Origin: Cyanobacteria bacterium UBA8803
Lineage (GTDB): Bacteria > Cyanobacteriota > Cyanobacteriia > Cyanobacteriales > Coleofasciculaceae
NCBI GenBank assembly: GCA_003505715.1
Contig: DNXU01000634.1
Coordinates: forward strand, 1-29,022
DNA: 29,022 bases
Reading direction: 5' to 3'
Shown here: positions 15,580-24,968 of the stretch, in pieces
Layout: every line of letters starts with the position of its first letter
How positions within the stretch are numbered: position 1 is the stretch's first letter
Position numbers and translations under genes: made by a program
Notes under the pieces: generated by a model
What the model was told of the DNA's origin: nothing
Database searches by the model: none
The model's input: the letters and a program-made list of their open reading frames with translations, nothing else

Positions 15580-18500
15580 TTACCTCCATTCCCCCTGCAC
15601 AATAAAAGGTGCCCAGTAATAAGGAGCTTGCCATTGTTCACTGTGCCACATTTCCAGTTGCGCAGCTCTGAGGGCAGCAACCGGATTTAGCCCTTCCTGC
15701 AACATCTTTTGGTAAAATTTCATCATTAAGCTGGCCGTTGCCGTGTCGTTTACCTTCCACAAACTCACCACCACCCGCTTAGCTCCCGCGTACATAAACC
15801 CCCTGGTCAAGCCTACTAGCCCTTCTCCTTTGACCTCTTTACCCAATCCAGTTTCGCAAGCACTCAGAACCACTAGTTCGGCAGGTAAGTTGAGGTTGAA
15901 AATATCGTGCAGGCGTAGGAACCCGTCTTGTTCTTTGCCCTTTTCATCCAGCAAAGATAGCACCACCCCGGATAACTCTGGATGAACCGTATTAATCAGT
16001 CCGTGGGTGGCAAAGTGAACGATTTGATACTCGGCAAGACTAGGACTAGTAGCAGCGGTGCGCGAGGCGGCAAAATTAAAGGCTGAGAAGCTTTGCTCGT
16101 CCGGAACTAGACTAAGAATTTGCTCGGCTTCCTTACGGCTACCCCAGAGGCGATCGAGGGTGAGACTCAGATCAATCAAAGATCGGTTAACAGGATTGGG
16201 AATTACAGATACATTCTCATTTGCTGGGGTTTCTGGCTGGCTCTGAAGGCGATCATCGTTAGTAGAAAAGACAGGATCGGCTAACACGGCAATGGTTTTG
16301 GGGGCAACTTTGCGCCCGTTGAGTTCATTCCTTAATATGGCTAGGGTGGAGGCAGAGGGCAGATTGATAATTTCGTGGTTTACCAGTAAAGGAGTAGCAG
16401 AGGTAGAGGAGTCTTTATTAGCTACGGGTATTGGCAAAGCGGCGAAAGGAATAGTCTGTAAGATGCCATCACTGACGATCAGCAAACGTTTTTGTCCCAG
16501 TTGAGAAGCGACGGGAGCAACTAGGATCTGGCTCAATATCCTGGCTACGTCTGAACCAACTACTTCACTATCTTGAGATTGGAGTAACTTTTTGAATTCC
16601 TCAGCTGCGGCTGCAATGACTTGGCGGGGTGGGAGTTCGTAGCTAGTCAGGCTAGTCCTAGTTACTGCCCATAAATAGCCGCTTTCCTCATTGAAAGAGT
16701 ATGTCAATAGCACGGTATTATCATCAAGTACCTGTTGTTGAATCTGCGCCAAGGTGAGGGGTTGGGGATACTTTAAGGCGGCATAGCGGGGGCTACTGAT
16801 GCGGATCTGGGCTGTAACTTGTTCGAGTTGGGTGAGAGTAGATTCAATCCCTTGTTGGAGGCTGGCTAACTCTGTGTCAGAGTACTGACTATTCAGCAGT
16901 TGGTACTTGCGATGTTCTAGAGTATTGAGTTGTTGTTGGAGGGTGCGTTCTTGTGCCAGAAGTTGGGGATTGGCACCAACGCGAATGTCGGCATTAGCCT
17001 CGCTGAGAAGTTCTAGGAGACTGCGAGATCTAGCCCGTTCGCTGGCGTGCAAGGCTTGGGCAGCATACCCTTTAGTAGGGTTAGTTTCATGCAACTGCAT
17101 CAGCAAGTTGATATAGAAATCGTAATATCCGTATTGCTGTACTTCAGCGAAGTAGGAGGCGCGGAGTTCCTGGCTGGCAATTTTGGTGCGGAGTTCTTCA
17201 ATAATTGCGATCGCATCCTCAATCTGAGTCAAGGCTTGGTTGAGGTTGCCGCGTTCCCGTTCCAAGACGGCTAGATTAAATAGGGTAGTACTTTCCCGGC
17301 TTTTGTCCTGCAATGTACGCGCTAGGAGCAAGGCTTGGTTTTGTAACTCCAGGGCTTTGGTTGTTTCTCCCAAATCTGAATAGATTTTGCCAATATTGTT
17401 GAGAGTAATTACTTCCCCGGTTTTGTTGCCTGTAGCCCGATAAAGGGACAGGGATTGATTTAAGTACTCCAGCGCTTTGGGTGGTTCTCCCAATTCCGCG
17501 TAAGTTCCGCCCATATTGTTCAGGGTGATCGCTTCTCCACGTTTGTCACCGATGGTTCTAAATAGGGGTAGGGATTGAGCGAAGTACTCCAGTGCCTTTT
17601 GCCGTTCTCCCCATAAAGAGTAGATACCACCAATGTTGTTGAGGATCATGGCTTGTCCCACCTGATCGTTTGCAGTACGGGATAAGGGTAGGGATTGGTT
17701 GAAGTAATCAAGTGCTTTTTGTTTTTCTCCTAAATCGGAGTAGATCAGACCGATATTATTGAGGGTACGACTTTCTCCTGCTCTGTCTTCTAGGGTACGC
17801 CTCAAAGATAGAGATTGGTTATAGAATTCCAGTGCCTTTTGCTTTTCTCCTAATTCTGAGTAGATAGCGCCAAGGTTGTTAAGGGTAACGGATTCTCCTT
17901 CCTTGTCATTGATAGCGCGATAAAGGGCTAGGGCTTGGCTGAAGTAATCGATCGCCTTTTGTTTATCTGCCAAATCGTAGACACCGCCGATGTCATTTAG
18001 GGTACGGGCTGCGCCAGCTTGATCGCCGCTTTCCTGGAATAAAATTAGGGATTGGTTGAGAGCATCTAGAGCCTTTTGCTTTTCTCCCAATTCTGAGTAG
18101 ATGGCGCTAATAGTATTGAGAATATCTGCTGCTCCAGCATGATCGCCTAGAGTATTGAAAATAGGTAAAGCTTGGTTGAGAGTATCTAAGGCTCTTTGCT
18201 TGTCTCCTAAGGCATCGTAAATACTACTAATACTCGTAAGAGTTAGAGCTTCCTGTTCCTGGTTTTCTAAACTTTGCCATAGGGCTAGGGCTTGAGTATA
18301 AGAGGCGATCGCTTTTTGTTGTTCTCCCAACTGCCAGTAAGCCAAGCCCATGTCATTGAGGGTACGGGCTTGTCCATAGGTATCGCCTAGGGCTTGTAGT
18401 AGGGGCAAAGCTTGGTTATAGTAATCGAGCGCCTTTGGGATTTCTCCCAGTTGTGAGTAGATCACACCGATACCAAACAGGACGATTGCCTCTCCTGATT

Positions 18501-20412
18501 TTTCACCTATCTCCCGTAATAAAGGTAAAGTTTGGTTGTAGTAGGCGATCGCTTTTTCCGTTTCACCTAAATCAGAGTGCATGGCACCCAGGTTTTGCAG
18601 GATCGCAGCGGTCTTTTCCTTATCTCCTAGTTCATCCAACAAGGTTAGGGCTTGATTGTAGTATTCTATTACCTTTTCGGGTTGAGCTAATCCTAAATAG
18701 TAATTGCCAATTTTATAGAGGGTGAGCGCTACCATTTCCCGATCACCCAGCTCACGTAACAGAGGTAGGGCTTGGTTATAGTAGTCTAACGCTTCTTGGC
18801 TACGACCTGATTCTGAGTACACCTGGCCGAGACTAAATAAGATGAAAGCTTCCCCCGTCTTATTGCCTAAGGCACGGGACAAAGGCAGGGCTTGATTATA
18901 GTACTCTAGGGCTTGTTCAGTTTGGCCTAATTCTGAGTAGAAGTTACCGATATGATAGAAAGTTCGCGCTTCCCCTTCGCGATCGCCTAACTCTTGGAAG
19001 AGGGTGACAACTTGGTTGTAGTATTCTATTCCTTTTTCTAGTTCTCCCAAATTCTGATAACTCAGGGCAATATCTTGAAGGATAAAGGCTTCTTGTTCAT
19101 AATTACTCAGCGCCCGATAAAGAGGTAAAGCTTGGTTATAGTACTCTATTGCTTTCTGCTGTTCTCCCAATGCCGCGTAAGCTAAGCCGATATTGTAAAG
19201 AGTGAGAGCTTCTTGTGGTTTGTCATCTGTAGCACGGGACAAGGGCAAGGCTTGGTTGTAGAAATCAATGGCCTTTTGGGTTTCTCCTAAGTGGGAGTAA
19301 ATCGCACCGATGTTATTGAGAGTGATGGCTGCCCCTGCCTGATCATCTATTTCTCGTCGTAAAGATAGAGCTTGATGATAATACTCTAGTGCCTTTTGTC
19401 TTTCTCCCAAACTATCATAGGTAAAGGCAATTTCATGGAGAGCAAAGGCTACTTCTCCTTGATTACCCACCTCACGCCAAAGGGTAAGAGCTAGGTTATA
19501 GGATTCTAGTGCCTTTAGCTTTTCACCCAATTCTGAGTAGGCCAAGCCAATTTTGATCAGAGTGTTAGCTTGCCCAGCCTGATCGTCCATCACACGGGCT
19601 AAAGGCAGGACTTGGTTATAGAATGCGATCGCTTTTTCTTCTTCTCCCCACCCATCGTAAACATCCCCAATTTTACCCAGGGCAACGGCTTCCCAAGCGG
19701 TATCTTTGAGGGTACGAGAAATAGGCAGAGATTGACTGTAATACTCGATTGCCTTTTCCTTTTCTCCCAACACATAGTAAACATCACCGATACTAACCAG
19801 GGTGAGAGTAGCGCCAAACTGATCATCTAAATTCTGTTTTAGTGATAGAGCTTGACTGTAGAACAAAAGGGCATTTTGTTTATCTTCTACATCGTTATAA
19901 TCATCATAAACAGCACCCATACTAAACAGAGTGCTAGCCTCCTGTGCCTGGTTACCCACCTCACGGGAAATCAGCAGGGATTGATTATAAGCTTCTAAAG
20001 CATTGCGCTTCTCTCCTAACTCCTTATAGGTAAAGCCAATGTCGTTAAGAGTTTCAGCTTCCCTTTCCCGATCGCCCACTGCGCGATACAGTAAAACAGC
20101 CTCTTGGAATTTCACAATTGCCTGTTGCCGAGATGCTGTGGTTTCTTCATTACGCAGAGCGATCGCATCCCAATAAGCTTCATCGGCAGCAGCACGAGTT
20201 GCCTCGATCTCAGTAGATATTGGCTGTTGTGCTATCTCAATACTCCCACGCTCCGGAGTCTCTTTCGCGATCGCAAAACCTGCTCTCAAGTCTGAAAATA
20301 ACCCAACTGTTATGACCACAGACGGGATAAATACCATTAAGGTGCGATTAAAAAGGGGAAATATCGGACAAAACTCAGGGTAGGATTTGTGCCATTGGCT
20401 GCGTTGAGGCAT
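15580..20412 (-). CDS. Exported TPR-CHAT protein with caspase-like protease domain
   Basis: A 1610-residue protein with an N-terminal hydrophobic signal or anchor (about residues 25-50, MVFIPSVVITVGLFSDL), some 24 tandem 40-residue tetratricopeptide repeats (about 110-1080; consensus LGE-KAL-YYNQALPL-R) and a C-terminal CHAT domain. The caspase-type dyad is present: His1470 in HFATHG and Cys1519 in SACETG. TPR-CHAT proteins are numerous in filamentous cyanobacteria; the TPR array is thought to bind a partner and control the protease. Nearly every repeat is also recognisable as a ~120-bp DNA repeat, so the gene may change repeat number easily. The start ATG (20412) has AAAGGTG upstream. It is not in an operon with its neighbours, and its proximity to a CRISPR locus is probably incidental. 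Confidence 0.92.
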   Translation of the reverse strand: MPQRSQWHKSYPEFCPIFPLFNRTLMVFIPSVVITVGLFSDLRAGFAIAKETPERGSIEIAQQPISTEIEATRAAADEAYWDAIALRNEETTASRQQAIVKFQEAVLLYRAVGDREREAETLNDIGFTYKELGEKRNALEAYNQSLLISREVGNQAQEASTLFSMGAVYDDYNDVEDKQNALLFYSQALSLKQNLDDQFGATLTLVSIGDVYYVLGEKEKAIEYYSQSLPISRTLKDTAWEAVALGKIGDVYDGWGEEEKAIAFYNQVLPLARVMDDQAGQANTLIKIGLAYSELGEKLKALESYNLALTLWREVGNQGEVAFALHEIAFTYDSLGERQKALEYYHQALSLRREIDDQAGAAITLNNIGAIYSHLGETQKAIDFYNQALPLSRATDDKPQEALTLYNIGLAYAALGEQQKAIEYYNQALPLYRALSNYEQEAFILQDIALSYQNLGELEKGIEYYNQVVTLFQELGDREGEARTFYHIGNFYSELGQTEQALEYYNQALPLSRALGNKTGEAFILFSLGQVYSESGRSQEALDYYNQALPLLRELGDREMVALTLYKIGNYYLGLAQPEKVIEYYNQALTLLDELGDKEKTAAILQNLGAMHSDLGETEKAIAYYNQTLPLLREIGEKSGEAIVLFGIGVIYSQLGEIPKALDYYNQALPLLQALGDTYGQARTLNDMGLAYWQLGEQQKAIASYTQALALWQSLENQEQEALTLTSISSIYDALGDKQRALDTLNQALPIFNTLGDHAGAADILNTISAIYSELGEKQKALDALNQSLILFQESGDQAGAARTLNDIGGVYDLADKQKAIDYFSQALALYRAINDKEGESVTLNNLGAIYSELGEKQKALEFYNQSLSLRRTLEDRAGESRTLNNIGLIYSDLGEKQKALDYFNQSLPLSRTANDQVGQAMILNNIGGIYSLWGERQKALEYFAQSLPLFRTIGDKRGEAITLNNMGGTYAELGEPPKALEYLNQSLSLYRATGNKTGEVITLNNIGKIYSDLGETTKALELQNQALLLARTLQDKSRESTTLFNLAVLERERGNLNQALTQIEDAIAIIEELRTKIASQELRASYFAEVQQYGYYDFYINLLMQLHETNPTKGYAAQALHASERARSRSLLELLSEANADIRVGANPQLLAQERTLQQQLNTLEHRKYQLLNSQYSDTELASLQQGIESTLTQLEQVTAQIRISSPRYAALKYPQPLTLAQIQQQVLDDNTVLLTYSFNEESGYLWAVTRTSLTSYELPPRQVIAAAAEEFKKLLQSQDSEVVGSDVARILSQILVAPVASQLGQKRLLIVSDGILQTIPFAALPIPVANKDSSTSATPLLVNHEIINLPSASTLAILRNELNGRKVAPKTIAVLADPVFSTNDDRLQSQPETPANENVSVIPNPVNRSLIDLSLTLDRLWGSRKEAEQILSLVPDEQSFSAFNFAASRTAATSPSLAEYQIVHFATHGLINTVHPELSGVVLSLLDEKGKEQDGFLRLHDIFNLNLPAELVVLSACETGLGKEVKGEGLVGLTRGFMYAGAKRVVVSLWKVNDTATASLMMKFYQKMLQEGLNPVAALRAAQLEMWHSEQWQAPYYWAPFIVQGEWR

Positions 20413-20514
20413 GGATGCACCTTTAATCTGGTGGATCTATAGTAGTTTCCCAATGATACTCAGTTATATCCTGTCCAGTAGTATTGGAATTAACTAAGAT
20501 ATCACCGCAAAAAC

Positions 20515-20536
20515 TCTGTGTTCCTCTGCGTTAAAA
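20515..20536 (+). repeat. Dispersed TCTGCGT repeat, copy 2
   Basis: TCTGTGTTCCTCTGCGTTAAAA, a shorter copy of the element at 15522-15555 in the same orientation. It interrupts the sensor-protein relic, which loses homology here. Confidence 0.55.
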
Positions 20537-20543
20537 CACATAG

Positions 20544-20557
20544 CCGCAGTTCTGCGG
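20544..20557. repeat. 6-bp palindrome in the sensor relic
   Basis: CCGCAG-TT-CTGCGG is a perfect inverted repeat directly where the GAF homology ends. No T-tract follows. Possibly the end of an inserted repeat element; function unknown. Confidence 0.3.
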
Positions 20558-20798
20558 TAGTGGCACTGAATATCTTGTCAATATCCAGCGTTTGGTGCAT
20601 CCGTTGCAGGACGTGAGCGATCGCCCGTTCCCGCAAAGCACTCTCCCGCAGTGTTTCCTCTCCCTGGTATTAACCGAGTTAAAAAAACATATTATATAGT
20701 TTTGCTCAAACGAGCGATCGCATAGCGTCTGCTGCGCGGAATCGGCGACAATAGTAAACCTCAACGCCAGAAAGCCGCTACTTCCCCTAGAACCTGGA

Positions 20799-22157
20799 AT
20801 GGATACTATCAAATACCTCTTATCAGAAGACCAAATGCCCGCTGCCTGGTATAACATTCAGGCAGATTTAGCCACACCTCTACCCCCCGTTCTCCATCCC
20901 GGCACCGGGCAACCCATTACTCCCGATGACTTGGCTCCCCTGTTCCCCATGAGTCTCATTGCACAGGAAGTGAGCCAGGAACGTTGGATAGAAATTCCTG
21001 ACGAGGTACAGTCTATCTACCGTCAATGGCGACCAACCCCACTTTATCGCGCCCGCCGACTGGAGCAAGCCCTCGATACCCCTGCCAAAATTTACTATAA
21101 ATATGAAGGCGTTAGCCCTGCCGGAAGCCATAAACCTAATACCGCCGTTGCTCAGGCATACTATAACAAGCAAGCAGGCGTAAAACGACTCACCACCGAA
21201 ACTGGAGCGGGACAGTGGGGTTCTGCCCTCGCCTTTGCTGGGGCACTGTTTGGCTTGGAAGTGCTGGTATATATGGTAAAAGTCAGCTATAACCAAAAGC
21301 CCTACCGTCGAGCCTTGATGGAAGCCTATGGAGCTAGAGTAGTTGCCAGTCCCAGTGCAGAAACCCAGGCAGGAAGATCCATCCTCGCCGCATCTCCCCA
21401 CAGCACAGGTAGCCTAGGCATCGCTATCAGTGAAGCAGTAGAAGTTGCTGCCCAAGATGAGGGGAGTAAATACGCTTTAGGCAGTGTCCTCAATCACGTC
21501 TTACTGCACCAAACTGTAATTGGCCAGGAAGCATTAGCACAGCTAGAAATGGCTGGAGATTATCCAGATATTGTAGTTGGTTGTACAGGTGGCGGCAGTA
21601 ACTTTGCCGGAATTGCCTTTCCCTTTCTGGGTGCAAAACTACGGCGTGAGCGAGATGTTGAGATTATTGCCGTGGAACCAGCTGCTTGTCCTACCCTAAC
21701 TCGTGGTAAATACGCCTATGATTTCGGCGATACCGCTCACCTGACTCCCCTAGTTAAAATGCACACCTTAGGCAGCACCTTTGTACCCGAAGGCATCCAT
21801 GCTGGAGGCTTACGCTATCACGGCATGGCTCCCCTCGTCAGCCATGTGGTTAACCTGGGACTCGCCCAAACGCGATCGGAATATCAATTAGGCTGTTTTG
21901 CCGCAGGGTTGACCTTTGCTAGAACCGAAGGCATTCTACCAGCCCCAGAAGCCAACCATGCTGTTAAAGCAGCAATAGATGAGGCATTAAAATGCCAAGA
22001 GTCGGGACAGAGCAAGGTTATTCTATTTAACCTTTGCGGTCATGGCCCCTTTGATATGCAAGCGTACATGGACTACCAAGCTGGGAAACTGGTAGACACC
22101 GAGTACAGCGCCCAGGAAGTAGCCATGGCTCTGGCAGGATTACCCGTTGTCGGTTAA
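20799..22157 (+). CDS. trpB: Tryptophan synthase beta chain, TrpB2 type
   Basis: PLP-dependent fold-type II enzyme making L-tryptophan from indole and L-serine in the cytosol. Seen: PLP lysine Lys112 in GSHKPNTA, catalytic-Glu region [13 protein letters not shown] (Glu134) and phosphate-binding GGGSN at 264-268. At 452 aa, with the N-terminal extension MPAAWYNI and the block [15 protein letters not shown], it belongs to the TrpB2 group, about 50 residues longer than canonical TrpB. TrpB2 enzymes often work without TrpA, scavenging indole; no trpA is nearby, which fits. A canonical trpB may exist elsewhere in the genome. No strong ribosome-binding site precedes the ATG. Confidence 0.92.
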   Translation: MDTIKYLLSEDQMPAAWYNIQADLATPLPPVLHPGTGQPITPDDLAPLFPMSLIAQEVSQERWIEIPDEVQSIYRQWRPTPLYRARRLEQALDTPAKIYYKYEGVSPAGSHKPNTAVAQAYYNKQAGVKRLTTETGAGQWGSALAFAGALFGLEVLVYMVKVSYNQKPYRRALMEAYGARVVASPSAETQAGRSILAASPHSTGSLGIAISEAVEVAAQDEGSKYALGSVLNHVLLHQTVIGQEALAQLEMAGDYPDIVVGCTGGGSNFAGIAFPFLGAKLRRERDVEIIAVEPAACPTLTRGKYAYDFGDTAHLTPLVKMHTLGSTFVPEGIHAGGLRYHGMAPLVSHVVNLGLAQTRSEYQLGCFAAGLTFARTEGILPAPEANHAVKAAIDEALKCQESGQSKVILFNLCGHGPFDMQAYMDYQAGKLVDTEYSAQEVAMALAGLPVVG

Positions 22158-22305
22158 CTATTTGTAGGGTTCTACTGATGAAGCTTGAGAGTGGGTCTTT
22201 TTTTGATTTCGGGTAAAAGGTCAGAAAAATTAATCATACTACATTTTTACTTTGCAATGTTGTTACTAAAACTCTTCTTTGTTTACTAGATTAAGCAGAT
22301 GTACC

Positions 22306-23253
22306 CTACTCTCTCTTGATTCCCCGTACAGTTGCCAAAAATTGCCCCAAAAATGGCAACCCACCAATCGCAGGTAACAAGTAACGAGAAGTACAAAGTA
22401 ACCCCAAAGCCGCCGCCGTTGGTGCATTAAAATAGGGTTGATAAAACAAAACTAACGCGGCATCGCGAGTGCCAACTCCAGCAAAAGTTAGGGGTAATAA
22501 TCCGGCTAAGATAGCTAGTGGTGAAAGGGCGAGATTAGCTAAAAATGGCGACCAAGCTTTCAAAGCCAGGATAAAAAACCAAATTTGCAGTAAGTGTAAA
22601 AACCAAATAAAAATCGAAGTACCAGTAATTTTGGCAAGCTGAACTCTATCTTGCCAGAAATAATCGTGCATTTCTCCCCAAGAGGTTTGCATCGTTTCCA
22701 GCTTTAAGCGCAGTTTCCTCGGTGCAATCTTTCTAGCTACTAAGAAAAAGAAATAGGCGAATTTCTTAGAAGCCAGCAGCAATACTCCCACCACCAAACC
22801 CACTCCCACAAACCCCGTCATTACCCAAAATAGCCAATTCTTCTCAGGGTAAACTAATAACCCAAAGACACACCACAACAGGAGAGATAGCATATCGCAC
22901 GCTTTCTCGAAAATTACGAGCGATAAAGATAGCGTGCCTCCCAAATGACCCCGCTGTTTCATAAAATAGGCTTTAGCAATATCCCCCATCTTGGATGGAA
23001 GAACCATATTTAATACGCTAGCTGCCAAAATTAATCGATTTGCTTCTAAAAATCCTAGATGGGAACCACTCGGCATCAGTTGTTGCAGTCGCCAAGAGGT
23101 AAATAAGGTGAGGGGTACTACCATACCCAGACTAATCGCCATCCAAGTGCGATCGCAATTTTGGAAGACTGCAATCAGTCGGGCAAAGTCAATCTTAGTG
23201 TAGATAATTACTAGAATTATCAGGCTAACAAAGATAGAAATAATTCTTTTCAT
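22306..23253 (-). CDS. YbhN/AglD-type flippase-like membrane protein (UPF0104)
   Basis: Integral membrane protein with about seven to eight hydrophobic segments and the two hallmark motifs of the lysylphosphatidylglycerol synthetase transmembrane/UPF0104 family: NMVLPSKMGDIAKAYFMK (about 82-99) and LPLTFAGVGTRDAALVLFY (about 254-272). Related proteins act on lipid-linked substrates in cell-envelope pathways, but the substrate here is unknown. It is the last gene of a minus-strand cluster with two glycosyltransferases and a toroid-like protein, which suggests a role in moving or assembling a lipid-linked sugar. It is convergent with trpB. Confidence 0.85.
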   Translation of the reverse strand: MKRIISIFVSLIILVIIYTKIDFARLIAVFQNCDRTWMAISLGMVVPLTLFTSWRLQQLMPSGSHLGFLEANRLILAASVLNMVLPSKMGDIAKAYFMKQRGHLGGTLSLSLVIFEKACDMLSLLLWCVFGLLVYPEKNWLFWVMTGFVGVGLVVGVLLLASKKFAYFFFLVARKIAPRKLRLKLETMQTSWGEMHDYFWQDRVQLAKITGTSIFIWFLHLLQIWFFILALKAWSPFLANLALSPLAILAGLLPLTFAGVGTRDAALVLFYQPYFNAPTAAALGLLCTSRYLLPAIGGLPFLGQFLATVRGIKRE

Positions 23254-23343
23254 TTACCATTCATTAGAGCGAGATTCTCATGTTAGACAATTATAGGATT
23301 ACAACCCCCAATTCTACCCATTTTTTAATCCTATAAATCCTGG

Positions 23344-24936
23344 TCAAATATTCCTTTCTAACTTCAGGGCATCATAATTATTCAACTTCTTAACGTCACT
23401 AGTTAAATCAAGCCAAGGTTGCAATTGCCCGTTTTGGAATGTGCGACTCATCACCACATAAATTGAAGTTTGATCGCCACCAATCCCCACCTGAACTACC
23501 CCTTGCCAAGACTTAGCTTTTAACTCGTCCCTAACAAGCCATTGCCCCTCATGCCATTCTAAACTGCGGCGGAATTGAAAGGGAGCATCTTTTTTACCTG
23601 TAATCAAGACTTTTTGTAGTATTTTTCTAATTAAGTTAGGAAAGAAGCGCCCTAGGGTAAACATTACTACCCGCAATATCATTAAATTAAGGGTAGTCAT
23701 TTGCTTTTGTTTCGCCCAGCCCAAATTCCCCTCGATACTAATTTGATTGTCGCCTATTTTTACTGAATAGGAATCCACCAAATGAGCGATCGCATTTTTT
23801 ACCTTACCTCCCGCTTTCACTTGTAAAGAGAATTGCGTATCTGAAACTACCAACTCATTACCTCGAAATAGCTTAAATACACCCCCTTTATTTAAAGCTA
23901 AATACAGTTCAGTATCCTGACGGCGATCGATTAAAATTTTAGCTTCCTTCAACCAAACTCTACCTTGAGGACGGGGAGCTAGGGGGGGTCTATTTTCCAC
24001 AAAATCTCGCCAAGCTAGTAAATAATTCCAAGTATGATGCCCGATAATATGGTCATCAGCGTAGCAGGAACCTAAGCCCTTTTCTAATCCGGCGAGAATG
24101 CGATCATTAATTTGCAGTGCCTCAGGAAACCACTCACCTACTAATTCAAATCCGTGGGGGAAGAAATTATAAGTATTGCGGCTAGTATATTCTCCTCCAT
24201 AAGAGCCATCGGGATGGACGAATTCTGCCGCTAGTTCCACCGCTTTAATCAGTGCTTCCTTCAGACGAGGATCTGGACGAAGTTGATAAATCCGGGCTAA
24301 ACAAGAAATTGTTAATGTATGATATCCAGGATCGCAACCTTCGTATTCAATAAACCAACCTTCGGGATTTTGCCAGGATAAAACTCGTTCCAAACGTTGT
24401 ACTCTGGCTTTATCCCATTTGGTTAATTGCAACAGGTTTGACAGTAAATCTAAACATAGCACAATTAACGCTTGATGATTTGTTAGCCGCCCACTTTCAT
24501 TATGATGAGCTAACCAGTCAGCGCGTTTCTCAAAGAACTTGAGCGCCGTAAAATTATTTAATCCCAATTCTTGATAACTTTCAATACAAGCTAGTAGGGA
24601 AAATGCCGCAGCACCACCAGCCCTTTCAAAGGGAAAATAATCATCGCAAGAACCATCGGGATGAGCGCTGGATGCGGCATAAAGAATCCCGGCTTCCACC
24701 CAATCACGAAGAGCAGGTTGTTGATAGAAAGGGTTGTCTGGTAAGGGGGTATTGTAAACTAAAGCTAAAGGCCAAACAAATTCTTGTGCCATCCCGCTGG
24801 GAAAGTCGATAATTTTATATTGCCAGAAGTTCCGGTCAAAGCAACCGTAAGTTGGGCTGTGAGGATTTCTGTCTAATAGCGTTAATAGTTTGGGGATTTG
24901 CGCTAAAGCCTCGCGGGCAAAAATGTTCTTACTCAT
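23344..24936 (-). CDS. Heparinase/lyase-like (alpha/alpha)-toroid protein
   Basis: I do not recognise a named family. The N-terminal ~330 residues look like an (alpha/alpha) toroid: repeated helix-turn-helix units with DNRNPHSPTYGCFDR-like opening, HPDGS loops (twice, near residues 93 and 246) and Trp/Tyr/His-rich segments such as GCDPGYHTL and TYNFFPHGFE. The C-terminal ~180 residues are beta-rich (KGGVFKLFRGNELVVSDTQF). This layout is that of polysaccharide lyases and heparinase II/III-like proteins. There is no signal peptide. It lies 32 bp from the GT2 gene start, within a glycan operon, and may modify or trim the glycan made there. Catalytic residues could not be assigned. Confidence 0.6.
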   Translation of the reverse strand: MSKNIFAREALAQIPKLLTLLDRNPHSPTYGCFDRNFWQYKIIDFPSGMAQEFVWPLALVYNTPLPDNPFYQQPALRDWVEAGILYAASSAHPDGSCDDYFPFERAGGAAAFSLLACIESYQELGLNNFTALKFFEKRADWLAHHNESGRLTNHQALIVLCLDLLSNLLQLTKWDKARVQRLERVLSWQNPEGWFIEYEGCDPGYHTLTISCLARIYQLRPDPRLKEALIKAVELAAEFVHPDGSYGGEYTSRNTYNFFPHGFELVGEWFPEALQINDRILAGLEKGLGSCYADDHIIGHHTWNYLLAWRDFVENRPPLAPRPQGRVWLKEAKILIDRRQDTELYLALNKGGVFKLFRGNELVVSDTQFSLQVKAGGKVKNAIAHLVDSYSVKIGDNQISIEGNLGWAKQKQMTTLNLMILRVVMFTLGRFFPNLIRKILQKVLITGKKDAPFQFRRSLEWHEGQWLVRDELKAKSWQGVVQVGIGGDQTSIYVVMSRTFQNGQLQPWLDLTSDVKKLNNYDALKLERNI

Positions 24937-24968
24937 TGGTTATTGGTTGTTGCTCATTGGTTGGGCGC

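Larger units (their letters stand above)
20502..20666 (-). pseudogene. Relic of a GAF/PAS-type sensor protein
   Basis: Minus-strand frame encoding EETLRESALRERAIAHVLQ then RMHQTLDIDKIFSATTAELR, followed by unrelated codons and TGA. This is the helical linker plus first GAF helix common in cyanobacterial hybrid kinases. An upstream in-frame stop and the abrupt loss of homology at a TCTGCGT repeat show it is a fragment. It lies in the 386-bp gap between the TPR-CHAT gene and trpB, which otherwise holds HIP1 sites and the two divergent 5' regions. Confidence 0.55.

Noticed and set aside
15580..20412. TPR-CHAT as a Craspase-like partner of this CRISPR system
   Set aside because: No gRAMP or other type III effector is present, the protein has a signal-like N-terminus, and the class is abundant in cyanobacteria away from CRISPR. 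Kept only as a low-interest check.
22158..22305. Terminator between trpB and the flippase-like gene (T-tract at 22198-22204)
   Set aside because: The sequence before the T-tract does not form a convincing GC-rich stem.
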